The position numbers were made by a program, and so were the translations under genes. This document shows, in pieces, positions 37,393-46,006 of a stretch of 64,000 nucleotides of DNA (positions are counted from its first letter, which is position 1; the number at the start of each line of letters is the position of its first letter). Under the pieces are notes generated by a model, which saw only the letters and a program-made list of their open reading frames with translations, did not search any database and had not been told where the DNA came from. Origin of the DNA: DASPWW01 sp963803425 (GTDB lineage: Bacteria; Actinomycetota; Thermoleophilia; Solirubrobacterales; 70-9); the NCBI GenBank assembly GCA_963803425.1, contig CAWDMA010000001.1, positions 186,001 to 250,000 of the forward strand. The letters are read 5' to 3'.

Positions 37393-38595
37393 ATGGCGCT
37401 CGCCTATGCTCGCCGCGTGGCGGCCAGTACGAGCCCGATCATCCCGGAGCTGCCGGTAATCCGCGCTCGTGGGGGCGAGCAGCGCGCGACGTTCTTCGAG
37501 CTCTTCTTCGACCTCGTCTACGTCTTCGCTGTCACCCAGCTGTCGCACCATCTGCTCGCGGACATCAGCTGGTCGGGCGCGGCCGAGACGGCGTTCATGC
37601 TCGTCGCCGTGTACTGGGCGTGGAACTACACGACGTGGATGACCAACTGGTTCGACCCGGAGACGGCGCCCGTCCGGCTCGTGCTGGTCTTCGTGATGGG
37701 CGCAAGCCTGCTGATGGCGGTCGCGATCCCGGAGGGGTTCGGCGAGCGTGCGCTGCTGTTCGCCTGCGCCTACTTGGGCCTGCAGATCGGGCGCAACGCG
37801 TTCGTTGTCGCGGTCACGCCGCGCGGCTCGTTCAACCAGAACTTCCGCCAGATCCTGGCCTGGAGCGTGCTCTCGGCGCCGCTGTGGGTCGCCGGCGGAA
37901 TCGTCGACACCGAGGCGTGGCGCTGGGCTCTGTGGCTGGGCGCCCTCGGACTTGACCTCGCGGCGCCGCTTGTGACGTACTGGCTCCCCGGCGTGGGCGC
38001 TACCGCCATGAGCCAGTGGCAGATCGAGGGCGCCCATTTCGGCGAGCGGTTCCAACTGTTCGTGATCATCGCGCTCGGAGAGAGCATCGTTCTCGCAGGA
38101 GCCACTGCCTCGGATACGGGGTTGAGCCTCGAGGTCGTAGCCGCGCTTCTGCTCGCCTTCCTCTCCTCGACAGCGCTCTGGTGGCTGTACTTCGGCCAGG
38201 TCGCCGGCAGGGTGTTGCAGCGGATCCGCGCGGCCACTGCCGAGGAGCGGGGCAAGATCGGCCGCGACATCTACACCTACCTACATCTACCGATCGTGGC
38301 GGGAATCGTCCTTGTCGCGGTCAGCGACGAGCTCGTGATCCGCCACCCGACGGACGCCCTGCACGACTCGGGAGCGCTGGTCGCGCTCGGCGGCCCAGCC
38401 CTCTTCCTCGCGGGTCTGATGGCCTGCGCCGCCAGGATCGGCCAGACCCAGAGCGTGCCGCGAGCCGTGGTGGCCATCGCGCTCCTAGCCGCCGTGCCGC
38501 TCGCCGCCGGCGCCGACGGGCTGGTCGCGTCGGGAGTACTCACCGCGCTGCTGGCCGCGCTCGTGGTCGCCGAGCAGCTGCGCGGCGCGTCCTGA
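37393..38595 (+). CDS. LtrA-family membrane protein (low-temperature requirement A)
   Basis: A 400-residue integral membrane protein of the LtrA family. The signature RATFFELFFDLVYVFAVTQL follows a short polar lead, and the conserved IEGAHFGERFQLFVIIALGE is present near residue 215. About ten membrane helices are visible. LtrA was named from a Listeria cold-growth mutant; the biochemical function is unknown and the name should not be taken as a role. The ATG at 37393 gives MALAYARRVAASTSPIIPEL. The gene stands alone. Confidence 0.87.
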   Translation: MALAYARRVAASTSPIIPELPVIRARGGEQRATFFELFFDLVYVFAVTQLSHHLLADISWSGAAETAFMLVAVYWAWNYTTWMTNWFDPETAPVRLVLVFVMGASLLMAVAIPEGFGERALLFACAYLGLQIGRNAFVVAVTPRGSFNQNFRQILAWSVLSAPLWVAGGIVDTEAWRWALWLGALGLDLAAPLVTYWLPGVGATAMSQWQIEGAHFGERFQLFVIIALGESIVLAGATASDTGLSLEVVAALLLAFLSSTALWWLYFGQVAGRVLQRIRAATAEERGKIGRDIYTYLHLPIVAGIVLVAVSDELVIRHPTDALHDSGALVALGGPALFLAGLMACAARIGQTQSVPRAVVAIALLAAVPLAAGADGLVASGVLTALLAALVVAEQLRGAS

Positions 38596-38678
38596 CCCGA
38601 ACGGCCGGGCTTGCGGAGGGCCGCGGTGGCAACGCCTGATGCTCCCGTCGCGCCGGATGCGATCGCCCTCCTCAGCCC

Positions 38679-39083
38679 CTACTCCCGCAGCCCGGCGGCT
38701 TCGAGGGCCTGCGTACGGTCCATGTAGGAGCGCACGCGGACGATCTTTCCGTCGCGGACCATCTGGACCGTGCCGGTCTCGGTCTCGACGACCGCTCCGC
38801 TTACGCGGCCCCTGGCGACCTCATGATGGAAGACGACCACTTCGTCGTCTCCCGCGTCGATGTACTTGACCGCCCGCATCTTCATCCGCTCCCAGACCGC
38901 GAAGTAGTCGACGAACCCCTGAACGACCTGGTCCCGCCCGTGGTAGACGCGGCCCTCGTCGATTCCTCCCACCGTCCCGTGCCACTCGATCCCGGGGTCG
39001 AGCGCGTCAAGGGCAGCTTCGATGTCGCCGGCGAGGAAAGCGTCGTTCGCCGCCCGCACGACCTCGACGTTCTCCTCCGACAT
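38679..39083 (-). CDS. SnoaL/NTF2-like protein, copy 1 of tandem array
   Basis: A 134-residue NTF2-fold protein. It starts MSEENVEVVRAANDAFLAGD, has EWHGTVGG and VYHGRDQVVQGFVDYF in the middle, and ends ALEAAGLRE, a combination typical of thermoleophilic SnoaL-like families. Members may be enzymes (isomerases, cyclases, hydrolases) or binding proteins; nothing here fixes a substrate. ATG at 39083 follows MRA from a slightly earlier possible start. First of three head-to-tail paralogues on this strand. Confidence 0.82.
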   Translation of the reverse strand: MSEENVEVVRAANDAFLAGDIEAALDALDPGIEWHGTVGGIDEGRVYHGRDQVVQGFVDYFAVWERMKMRAVKYIDAGDDEVVVFHHEVARGRVSGAVVETETGTVQMVRDGKIVRVRSYMDRTQALEAAGLRE

Positions 39084-39163
39084 CGCCCGCACAGTACCGC
39101 GACTCCGGCAGCCCCACGGCCTCTCAAGGCTAAGTAGGTGCTACGGAACGGCCAGAACGCGCG

Positions 39164-39558
39164 CTACTCCGACAGCCCGGCGGCTTCGAGGGCCTCGGCC
39201 TCGGTCGAACAGTTGCGCCACCACACGCACTTTCCCCCTCGCCAACGCATCGGCTGCCAGAACGGATCGACGATCGGTGTGTCGCTGGCTGCGCCACGTC
39301 CCCAACCCCTAATGTGGCCGAGCGTCACATCTCCGAGGTCGCGCAGTTCTTCGACCTCGCACGTGCAGTCGGAGAAGGCCCCGAGGAAGTCGTCCCACCA
39401 GCGCCGCAGACCTTTGTGCCCGTGATACCACCCTCCATCGCAACGAGGCGCGATTCGACCACCACCTCATCGTCTATCAGAGCGAGAAAAGCGTCCCAGT
39501 CGCGCCGGTTGAAGGCGTCAATCGCTCGGTAGGCCATTTCCACGTTCTCCTGCGACAT
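39164..39558 (-). CDS. SnoaL/NTF2-like protein, copy 2 (one frameshift as sequenced)
   Basis: Starts MSQENVEMAYRAIDAFNRRD and continues DAFLALIDDEVVVESRLVAM, then a single-base break near 39428 sends the frame astray. In the neighbouring frame the family sequence goes on as HGHKGLRRWWDDFLGAFSD, WWRNCSTEAEALEAAGLSE and a TAG at 39166-39164. Corrected length is about 131 residues. The 3' end shares about 23 identical bases with copy 1, showing descent by tandem duplication. Either a recent pseudogene or a sequence error. Confidence 0.7.
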
Positions 39559-39708
39559 CGCCCGCCCAGTATCGCGCTTTGCTCTGGCCTAGCTGAGTAA
39601 GAGCGCGTGACCCGAACGCCGTCCCCGCCGACGCGAACTGCCCGCCAGAGCGCCCCGCAAACTCCACTGGTCGCTCGCCTAGTAGGGCATCTGCGACAGA
39701 AGTGCCGG

Positions 39709-40110
39709 CTACGCCGACAGCCCAGCGGCCGCGAGGGCCTCGTCCCGGTCCGAGGACATCTCCATCCGGGCCTGCTTGCCGTCGCGGAGCGTCCAGACCA
39801 TTGCGAAGGACATCTCGACCGGCACTCCGCCCGCCTTCGACCTGCCGCGCTGGTGTATCAGGGCAACCACCTTGTCGCCCGCGTCGCGGAGGACCTCCTG
39901 TGCGAGCTCCCAGTCCTCCCACGTCTCGACCCACTCGCTCAGAAAGGCACGGACTCCGTCTACGCCCTCGTAGGCCTGCTGCCCGAACCAGCCGTGGAAG
40001 TTCGCCATGTCCCACATGAAGTCGGCCGTGGTGAGGTCGGGGGCCAACTCACCTGAGGCTGCGAATCGCTCGTAGCCCTCGCGGACGATCTCAACGTTCT
40101 CCCGCGACAT
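39709..40110 (-). CDS. SnoaL/NTF2-like protein, copy 3 of tandem array
   Basis: A 133-residue NTF2-fold protein, MSRENVEIVREGYERFAASG at the start, EGVDGVRAFLSEWVETWEDW in the middle and DEALAAAGLSA at the end. It is intact. The N-terminal and C-terminal signatures are shared with copies 1 and 2, while the middle is more diverged, with several tryptophans lining the expected pocket (MWDMANFHGWFGQQ). Ligand or reaction unknown. Confidence 0.8.
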   Translation of the reverse strand: MSRENVEIVREGYERFAASGELAPDLTTADFMWDMANFHGWFGQQAYEGVDGVRAFLSEWVETWEDWELAQEVLRDAGDKVVALIHQRGRSKAGGVPVEMSFAMVWTLRDGKQARMEMSSDRDEALAAAGLSA

Positions 40111-40308
40111 CCTCCGGGCAGTCTGTCATTTCGGTCTGCGTGCCCGGTCGCCAAGACTGGTGGCACCCCGGACTACCTCAGCTCCGTTGTTGATCGACCA
40201 GTGCTCGCTGATGCGCTCTGCGCGCGGATGTCGTCTAATCACCTAGCGGAGGCACCCCGTCCGAACAGGCTCCTCGTGGTCGGCCTCTCGAGTTGTGCGA
40301 GGCGGGCG

Positions 40309-41169
40309 CTAGGCGGTTGCCGAGGCGAGCAGCGCCACGTTCGAGAAGCTCAGCGGCTTCGAGCCGCCCCCCGCATCCGCTGCGGCCTGCGTGATCGCGT
40401 CCCAGGCCTCTTCCTGGGCCTCGCCTGCGTGCTGCTCGATCATCGCCCGGATCGGGGCGGAGATCGCCCTGATGTAGGTGGTGAAGTGCTCCGGGGAGTC
40501 GAACTCGAAGTTCACCTCGAGCTGCTCCACGGCGACCTGCGAGAACCCACCTCCTTCGAGCAACGCGCCGATGGCAGCGGGGGTGGGCCGGGAGAGGGGC
40601 CCGGGCGTTCCGGCCGGGGGCGGGGGGACGTCCAGCCGCTCCATCGTCGTCCTCATCGGAATCGAGAGGAGGGGGACCTGATCGGGCTCGCCCCACGAGC
40701 TGATCGCCATCCGCCCTCCCGGCTTGAGGAAGCCTCGGATGCGCCCCGCGGCGGCCTCCGCGTCAGGCTCGAAGATGATTCCCCAGCGCGAGACGGCGGC
40801 GTCGAAGCTTGCGTGCGGAAAATCGAGGCTGGAGGCGTCCGACTCCATGAACTCGACGTTGCCCAAGCCGGCCGCCGCCGCCCGTTCACGCCCGAACGCG
40901 ACCATCTCGGCGGAGATGTCCGTGGCCACGACGCGCCCCTCCGGGCCGGCCTTACGCGCGGCGGTGAGCGCCGGCTCGCCATTGCCGGCGGCGACGTCCA
41001 GGACCCGGCTTCCCGACCGCACGTCAGCGAGCTCCACCAGCCGCTCGCTGATGTGCCCGTCTGCGTTGTCATTGAACTCGCTCCACTCCTTCCATCCCAG
41101 CGCAGCAGAGTCCCAGCGCTTGTGCTGCGCCTCGCGGAAGTCGACCGAATTGATCGCCTTGGATTCCAT
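40309..41169 (-). CDS. Class I SAM-dependent methyltransferase
   Basis: A 286-residue methyltransferase of the UbiE/Coq5-like type. Motif I is VLDVAAGNGEPALTAA, motif II region VVATDISAEMVAFGRERA, then FMESDASSLDFPHASFDAAV and LKPGGRMAISSWGE. The ATG at 41169 is preferred because AGGAG lies eight bases before it; a start 24 bases earlier is possible. The acceptor substrate is unknown: no quinone or natural-product genes surround it. Confidence 0.86.
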   Translation of the reverse strand: MESKAINSVDFREAQHKRWDSAALGWKEWSEFNDNADGHISERLVELADVRSGSRVLDVAAGNGEPALTAARKAGPEGRVVATDISAEMVAFGRERAAAAGLGNVEFMESDASSLDFPHASFDAAVSRWGIIFEPDAEAAAGRIRGFLKPGGRMAISSWGEPDQVPLLSIPMRTTMERLDVPPPPAGTPGPLSRPTPAAIGALLEGGGFSQVAVEQLEVNFEFDSPEHFTTYIRAISAPIRAMIEQHAGEAQEEAWDAITQAAADAGGGSKPLSFSNVALLASATA

Positions 41170-41341
41170 GCTCGCTCCTACTGACCACCCCATGGCATTG
41201 GACGGCGACGCTAACCGGTTCGGGTCACCGGCGGACTCGCAGCGACGATCGCATCGCTTTCGCTTCGGCTACGGATGACCAGCAGCACGAGGTCAGGTCG
41301 TCCCGCTGGCGCGGCACAGGGTGGAGCGCCGACCTCGGCGC

Positions 41342-41614
41342 CTAGGAGCCGTACTCCCCGGCGAGCTCGGCGAACTGCGGCGTCCCCTTGTGCCCGGCCT
41401 CCTGCAGGATCGCCGGAGTCTCGGGGTCCGCTACGAACGCCTGGAACCCGGCCTGGTCCCAGTCGAAGATCGCCCACACCCGGTGCTCGTCGTTCGGATC
41501 CCGGTACACCGTCGAGCCCGTGGAGCCGTGCTGCTTGCGCTTCTCGGCGCCCTTGGTCGAGTAGATCTCGATGAAGCGGTCGAAGTCCTCGACCTGCGTC
41601 GTCAACAGGATCAT
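41342..41614 (-). CDS. Small protein of probable dimeric alpha-beta barrel fold
   Basis: A 90-residue protein, MILLTTQVEDFDRFIEIYST, with strand-helix-strand layout and VWAIFDWDQAGFQAFVADPE in the middle. This suggests the antibiotic-monooxygenase-like ferredoxin fold, without a diagnostic active site. It is separated from the methyltransferase start by 172 bases and is probably transcribed alone or together with it. The function is unknown. Confidence 0.6.
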   Translation of the reverse strand: MILLTTQVEDFDRFIEIYSTKGAEKRKQHGSTGSTVYRDPNDEHRVWAIFDWDQAGFQAFVADPETPAILQEAGHKGTPQFAELAGEYGS

Positions 41615-41870
41615 CTCTCCTCCTCTGCTCGGGTTTCCCGATGCTAGCCGTCCCGCGTTGGCGAGGCGACCGGGTGCGCGACCCCGGAGGAGTGTGCGCT
41701 GTTCCCCTCGTCGGGCGAGCAGCTACCCGACCCCGCAGCGGCGCTGAGCGTGATCCGGGTGAAGGGCACGGACTGTCGTCGCCCCCGCGCGGGCTGAACG
41801 CGGGGCGCACCTGGAGTCGTAGTGGCTAGAGCCGGCATGCTTCCGGGCGCGGGCAGGTAGTGTGCCCGCG

Positions 41871-42764
41871 GTGCGCCTGATCCGCTCAGCGGTGGTCATC
41901 GTCGGTCTGCTCGCCGCCGGCGCCCCTGCGGCCCATGCCGCCTGCACGGAGTGGAGCCAGCGCACCGTCGTGTCCGGCCAGGGGTTGCTCGAGAACCTCT
42001 CGTTCGACCACCGCAGCGCGATGCTGCTCTCGGCCAGCGCCCAGGGGGCGATCCTCCGGGTCAACCGCGACCGCGAGGTGCACACGCTCGTCGACGACGT
42101 GTACGCGCCCGGCGGTCAGCGCGTGCAGGGCCGGAAGCTCTTCTTCACCACCGGCGACGCGATCTCCTCGGGCGTCAACGGCCTGTCCGACGGGACGATC
42201 GAGCGATTCAATCTGAAGAGCAGGAGCCGAAAGACATATGCCCACGGCCTGACGATGCCGAACGGGCTGATCTTCCTCCCGAACGGGGACGCGGTCGTCA
42301 GCCGTGACCTCGGCGTGGGCACCGGGATCACCCGGATCCCGGCCGGCAAGCCCCGCGAGCCTGAGCTGAGCTGGGCGGGGGTGGACGGCACGAACGGGAT
42401 GGCCATCGACCCCAGCGGTCGGTACCTGTACGCGGACAGGACCTTCGACCCGTCACAGCCTGTGTACCGGATCAAGATCAAGGACCCGAGCCGGATCAAG
42501 GTCGTCGCGGAGCTGGCGGACGGCGGTCCGCTGAAGGCGCTCGACGACATGACGATCGACCGCCGCGGTCGGCTCTACATCGCCGCCAACGCGAGCGGTG
42601 AGGTGATCAGGCTGAACCCCGACACCGGGGCGAGCTGCGTGATTGCCTCCGGGCTTCGCAACCCGTCCGCGGTCAAGTTCGGCCGCGGGAGGGGATGGTC
42701 GAATCAGAGCCTGTACGTGACGGGCTTCGACGGCAGCGTGCGGAAGCTGACGCCGCCCGCGTGA
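41871..42764 (+). CDS. Secreted SMP-30/gluconolactonase-like beta-propeller protein
   Basis: About 297 residues. A signal peptide (IRSAVVIVGLLAAGAPAAHA) is followed by ACTEW. The mature part has propeller features of the SMP-30/strictosidine-synthase-like group: GLTMPNGLIFLPNGDAVVSR, VDGTNGMAIDPSGRYLYA, ALDDMTIDRRGRLYIAAN. Such proteins can be calcium-dependent lactonases, but many are unassigned. Two GTG starts, at 41862 and 41871, are possible; the latter leaves a compact n-region. There are no sugar-metabolism genes adjacent. Confidence 0.75.
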   Translation: MRLIRSAVVIVGLLAAGAPAAHAACTEWSQRTVVSGQGLLENLSFDHRSAMLLSASAQGAILRVNRDREVHTLVDDVYAPGGQRVQGRKLFFTTGDAISSGVNGLSDGTIERFNLKSRSRKTYAHGLTMPNGLIFLPNGDAVVSRDLGVGTGITRIPAGKPREPELSWAGVDGTNGMAIDPSGRYLYADRTFDPSQPVYRIKIKDPSRIKVVAELADGGPLKALDDMTIDRRGRLYIAANASGEVIRLNPDTGASCVIASGLRNPSAVKFGRGRGWSNQSLYVTGFDGSVRKLTPPA

Positions 42765-42771
42765 CTAGCCC

Positions 42772-43518
42772 TCACCGTGGCGGGCGTTCCGTGCTGCCCT
42801 GCGCCACCCGCGAGTAGACCACCCAGGTGGCGAGCGCCATCGCCGCCGCCACCGCCAGCGGCAGGACGAGGCTCGTCTTCAGCAGCAGCGCGCCCGCAAC
42901 CGCTCCGGCCAGCATCGCGACGACCGCGCTGATCCTGCGAGTCGAGCCGGCGCCGGAGCCGCCGGCCGCGGGCGAGTCCGCGGCCAGCCCGGTCAGGGTC
43001 ATGGTCAGCACCGTCGTGGTCAGGTCTGGAACGGCGAGGCGGCGCGCCGACGCTGTCCGTACGCCCATCGCACCCGCCAGCAGCGCGATCAGGACGTCGC
43101 CCGATCCGTGGTCGGGGCGCACATCGACCACGGCGGCGACGACCGCCGCCCCGCCGACCAGGGCGAGCTCGATCGACAGCATCGCCGCGACGTGCCGTGG
43201 GTGGAGGTCGCTGAACCGCTTCGCGAGGGCTCCGCCGACCCAGGCGCCGCCCAGAAAGGCGCCCAACGAGACGATCGGCGCGAGGATCGGCAGCCCCTGG
43301 GCGCCGGCGATCCCGAACCCGAGCAGGACGATGTTGCCGGTCATGTTCGCCGTGAAGACGTTGCCGAGGCCGAGGAAGCTGACCGCGTCGACGATCCCCG
43401 TCGTGAACGTCAGCACCAGCAGCACCCGGGTGAGCGGGTGCCTGACGCTCCGCGCCGCCTCCCTCAGCGCCACCAGATCCATCCGCGCCGGCGCGGCGGC
43501 GGCCGTCGTCTCGCTCAT
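42772..43518 (-). CDS. DUF1275/YoaK-family membrane protein
   Basis: A 248-residue membrane protein with about six helices. The segment FTTGIVDAVSFLGLGNVFTA followed by NMTGNIVLLGFG is the family signature. The function of DUF1275 is unknown; a small-molecule transport role has been suggested from its fold. The N-terminus (about 28 residues) is polar. It is divergent from the RraA-like gene, with a 52-base gap that contains the ribosome sites of both. Confidence 0.85.
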   Translation of the reverse strand: MSETTAAAAPARMDLVALREAARSVRHPLTRVLLVLTFTTGIVDAVSFLGLGNVFTANMTGNIVLLGFGIAGAQGLPILAPIVSLGAFLGGAWVGGALAKRFSDLHPRHVAAMLSIELALVGGAAVVAAVVDVRPDHGSGDVLIALLAGAMGVRTASARRLAVPDLTTTVLTMTLTGLAADSPAAGGSGAGSTRRISAVVAMLAGAVAGALLLKTSLVLPLAVAAAMALATWVVYSRVAQGSTERPPR

Positions 43519-43570
43519 TCATGCACCTCCAACGCTTGTGTTACCCCGTCGGCTCCCTCATATTGGAGCA

Positions 43571-44218
43571 ATGGACATTGACGGCCTGAAGACCGCCGAC
43601 ATGGTCGACTCGATCGGCCGCCTCCACCGCCACCACTGCCACATCCTCGACCTGGTCAGCCCAACCCCGGACCGGGTCCTGTTCGGGCCGGCGGTGACGG
43701 TCTCCTACCACCCCACCTGCACGGCCGCCCTCGACCCGGAGCGTTACAACTTCGAGAACCTCTTCTACGAGGCGGTCGGAGACGACCCCGCGGGGAGGGT
43801 GCTCGTCCTCGCCAGCAACGGGTACACGGACATCTCGGTCGGCGGCGGCACCAAGATGTCCCGGGTCGAGGAGAACGGGTGCGCCGGCGTGCTCACGGAC
43901 GCCCGCCCTGCGCGACTTCGAGGAGCTCGCCCGCTACGGGTTCGCCGCCTACTGCTCCGGCGAGGCGACGCATTGGGGCGGCGGGCAGGTCACCCCGTTC
44001 CAGGCAAACGTCCCGGTGTGGTCTCGAAGGTGGGGGTGATTCCGGGCGACTGCGTGTTCGCGGACTCCTCCGGAGCGGTGGTGATCCCCGAAGGCGACGT
44101 CGCCAAGGTGTTGGAGGGGGCGCACCGGATCGTCGCCGAGGACGGCCGCTCCCGCGAGCGGATCGCCACGGAGCGCCGCCCGCAGGGTCGGCCCCGGCCG
44201 ACCCGACCAGCCCCCTGA
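43571..44218 (+). CDS. RraA-like/aldolase-type protein (two compensating indels as sequenced)
   Basis: About 215 residues. The ATG at 43571 follows GGAG. The protein begins MDIDGLKTADMVDSIGRLHR and shows GPAVTVSYHPT, LVLASNGYTDISVGGGTKMS and, near the end, VVSKVGVIPGDCVFADSSGA, matching the RraA/HMG-aldolase-like fold. An extra base near 43903 throws the frame off; the segment LRDFEELARYGFAAYCSGEA is readable one frame over; a second indel near 44013 restores the original frame. Family members cleave 4-hydroxy-4-methyl-2-oxoglutarate or act as RNase E inhibitors; neither role can be assigned. Confidence 0.72.
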   Translation: MDIDGLKTADMVDSIGRLHRHHCHILDLVSPTPDRVLFGPAVTVSYHPTCTAALDPERYNFENLFYEAVGDDPAGRVLVLASNGYTDISVGGGTKMSRVEENGCAGVLTDARPARLRGARPLRVRRLLLRRGDALGRRAGHPVPGKRPGVVSKVGVIPGDCVFADSSGAVVIPEGDVAKVLEGAHRIVAEDGRSRERIATERRPQGRPRPTRPAP

Positions 44219-44234
44219 TAGGTTGACCCTCGGT

Positions 44235-45074
44235 ATGGGGTTGACGGAGCAGGAGTCCAAGCAGGTCGAGGCCGCGAATGCCTCCGGGCGGACGCCGGTC
44301 GTGTTCATCCACGGCCTGTGGCTGCTCCCGTCGAGCTGGAACAACTGGGTGGGGCTGTTCGAGGAGAACGGGTACGCCGGGCTCACCCCGGTTTGGCCGG
44401 GAGACCCGGACACCGTCGAGCAGGCACGCGCCAACCCCGACGTGCTCGCGAACAAGAACCTGAAGCTGATCGCGGATCACACCGCCGAGGTGATCGGCAA
44501 GCTCGATCAAAAGCCGGCGGTGATGGGTCACTCCACCGGCGGCCTGCTGACCCAGCTGATCGCCGACCGGGGGCTCTCGGCCGCCTCGGTCGCGATCGAC
44601 CCCGGCCCGTTCCGCGGCGTCCTGCCGCTGCCGGTGTCCGCGCTGCGCTCGGCGATGCCCGTCATCAAGAACCCGCTGAACCGGGGGCGGGCGATCACGC
44701 TGACGCTCGACCAGTTCAAGTACGGGTGGGCGAACGCGCTCTCGGACGAGGAGGCGAAGCGGCTCTACGAGACCTACCACGTCGCCGCGCCGGGGGTGGC
44801 GCTGATGCAGATGGCGAACGCCAACCTGAACCCGTTCAGCGAGGCGAAGCTCGATACCAAGAACCCCGACCGCGGGCCGCTGCTGGTGATCGACGGCGCC
44901 GAGGACCACACCGTCCCGTGGGCGATCGCGAACGCCTCGTACAAGCGCCAGTCACGGAACGAGGCCGTCACCGAGATCGTCAAGATCCCGAACCGGGGGC
45001 ATTCGCTGACGATCGACGGCGGGTGGCGCGAGGTCGCCGAGACCGCGCTCAACTTCGTGAAGCGCTTCGTGTAA
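44235..45074 (+). CDS. Alpha/beta hydrolase
   Basis: A 279-residue hydrolase. The oxyanion region is VVFIHGLWLLPSSWNNW, the nucleophile elbow GHSTGG (about residue 101), the acid probably in VIDGAEDHTVPW, and the histidine in IPNRGHSLTIDGGW, so the triad is complete. There is no signal peptide, so it is cytoplasmic. The ATG at 44235 is preferred over a TTG twelve bases upstream. It may be co-transcribed with the RraA-like gene (16-base gap). The substrate is unknown. Confidence 0.85.
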   Translation: MGLTEQESKQVEAANASGRTPVVFIHGLWLLPSSWNNWVGLFEENGYAGLTPVWPGDPDTVEQARANPDVLANKNLKLIADHTAEVIGKLDQKPAVMGHSTGGLLTQLIADRGLSAASVAIDPGPFRGVLPLPVSALRSAMPVIKNPLNRGRAITLTLDQFKYGWANALSDEEAKRLYETYHVAAPGVALMQMANANLNPFSEAKLDTKNPDRGPLLVIDGAEDHTVPWAIANASYKRQSRNEAVTEIVKIPNRGHSLTIDGGWREVAETALNFVKRFV

Positions 45075-45117
45075 TACGATTCCGCCTTCCGCCGGTCTAG
45101 GGCTCAAGGGAGGACCG

Positions 45118-45996
45118 ATGCACCGATCCCGATTCACGCTCGTTCCCGTCGCCATGCTTGCGCTGCTCGCATCGGCGATCTTCCTCGCTGCCTGCGGCGG
45201 TGATGACAATGACTCCACCTCGGGCGGCGGCGGCGACGTCAGCCTCAGCGACTGCACTCCCGACCAGCTCAAGACGCTGAAGTCGGGCACGCTCACGATC
45301 GCTACCGACAAGCCCGCCTACCCGCCCTACTTCGAGGACGACGACCCGAGCAACGGGAAGGGGTTCGAGAGCGCGGTCGCGTATGCGATCGCCGACCAGC
45401 TCGGGTTCGACTCGTCCGACGTCGAGTGGACGGTGGAGCCGTTCAACTCCTCGTACGCGCCCGGGCCGAAGGACTTCGACTTCGACGTGAACCAGATCTC
45501 GATCACCCCGAAGCGCGCCCAGCAGGTCGACTTCTCCAGCCCGTACTACACGGCGAACCAGGCCGTGGTCGCGGCGAAGGGCTCGGACGCCGCCAACGCG
45601 ACCTCGCTCGACGACCTCAAGGATGTGACGATCGGGGTCCAGATCGGGACGACGAGTCTCGATGCCGTCGACACCGAGATCGATCCCAGCACCGAGCCGA
45701 AGGTGTTCGACAACTCGAACGACGTCGTCACCGCCCTGAAGCAGGGCCAGGTCGACGCGGTCGTCGTCGACCTGCCGACCGCGCTCTACCTGACCGCGGT
45801 GCAGGTTCCGGATGGCGTCGTGGTAGGCCAGTTCGAGGCCCCGGGCGGGGACCAGTGGGGAGCGCTGCTCGAGAAGGACTCCGCTCTGACAGGTTGCGTC
45901 TCGGCCGCGATCGACGAGCTCGACTCCTCCGGCGAGCTCGCCGCGCTCGAGGACAAGTGGATCACCCAGGCGGCCGGAGCTCCGAAGCTCGACTGA
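45118..45996 (+). CDS. Amino-acid ABC transporter substrate-binding lipoprotein
   Basis: A 292-residue lipoprotein. The signal peptide ends with the lipobox LAAC (cysteine near residue 26), then a Gly/Ser linker. The mature domain is a family 3 solute-binding protein: LTIATDKPAYPPYFEDDDPS, GFESAVAYAIADQLGF, ISITPKRAQQVDFSSPYYTA, and LKDVTIGVQIGTTSLDAV. Polar amino acids are the usual ligands. A strong ribosome site GGGAGGA precedes the ATG. It is the first gene of a three-gene importer operon. Confidence 0.9.
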   Translation: MHRSRFTLVPVAMLALLASAIFLAACGGDDNDSTSGGGGDVSLSDCTPDQLKTLKSGTLTIATDKPAYPPYFEDDDPSNGKGFESAVAYAIADQLGFDSSDVEWTVEPFNSSYAPGPKDFDFDVNQISITPKRAQQVDFSSPYYTANQAVVAAKGSDAANATSLDDLKDVTIGVQIGTTSLDAVDTEIDPSTEPKVFDNSNDVVTALKQGQVDAVVVDLPTALYLTAVQVPDGVVVGQFEAPGGDQWGALLEKDSALTGCVSAAIDELDSSGELAALEDKWITQAAGAPKLD

Positions 45997-46006
45997 CGAA
46001 CGTCCA

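Noticed and set aside
40111..40308. Gap between SnoaL copy 3 and the methyltransferase
   Set aside because: No promoter-like pair, palindrome or ORF with a ribosome site could be supported.
41615..41870. Small frames in the gap before the SMP-30-like gene
   Set aside because: No ribosome site, composition or similarity supports them; the gap holds nothing I recognise.
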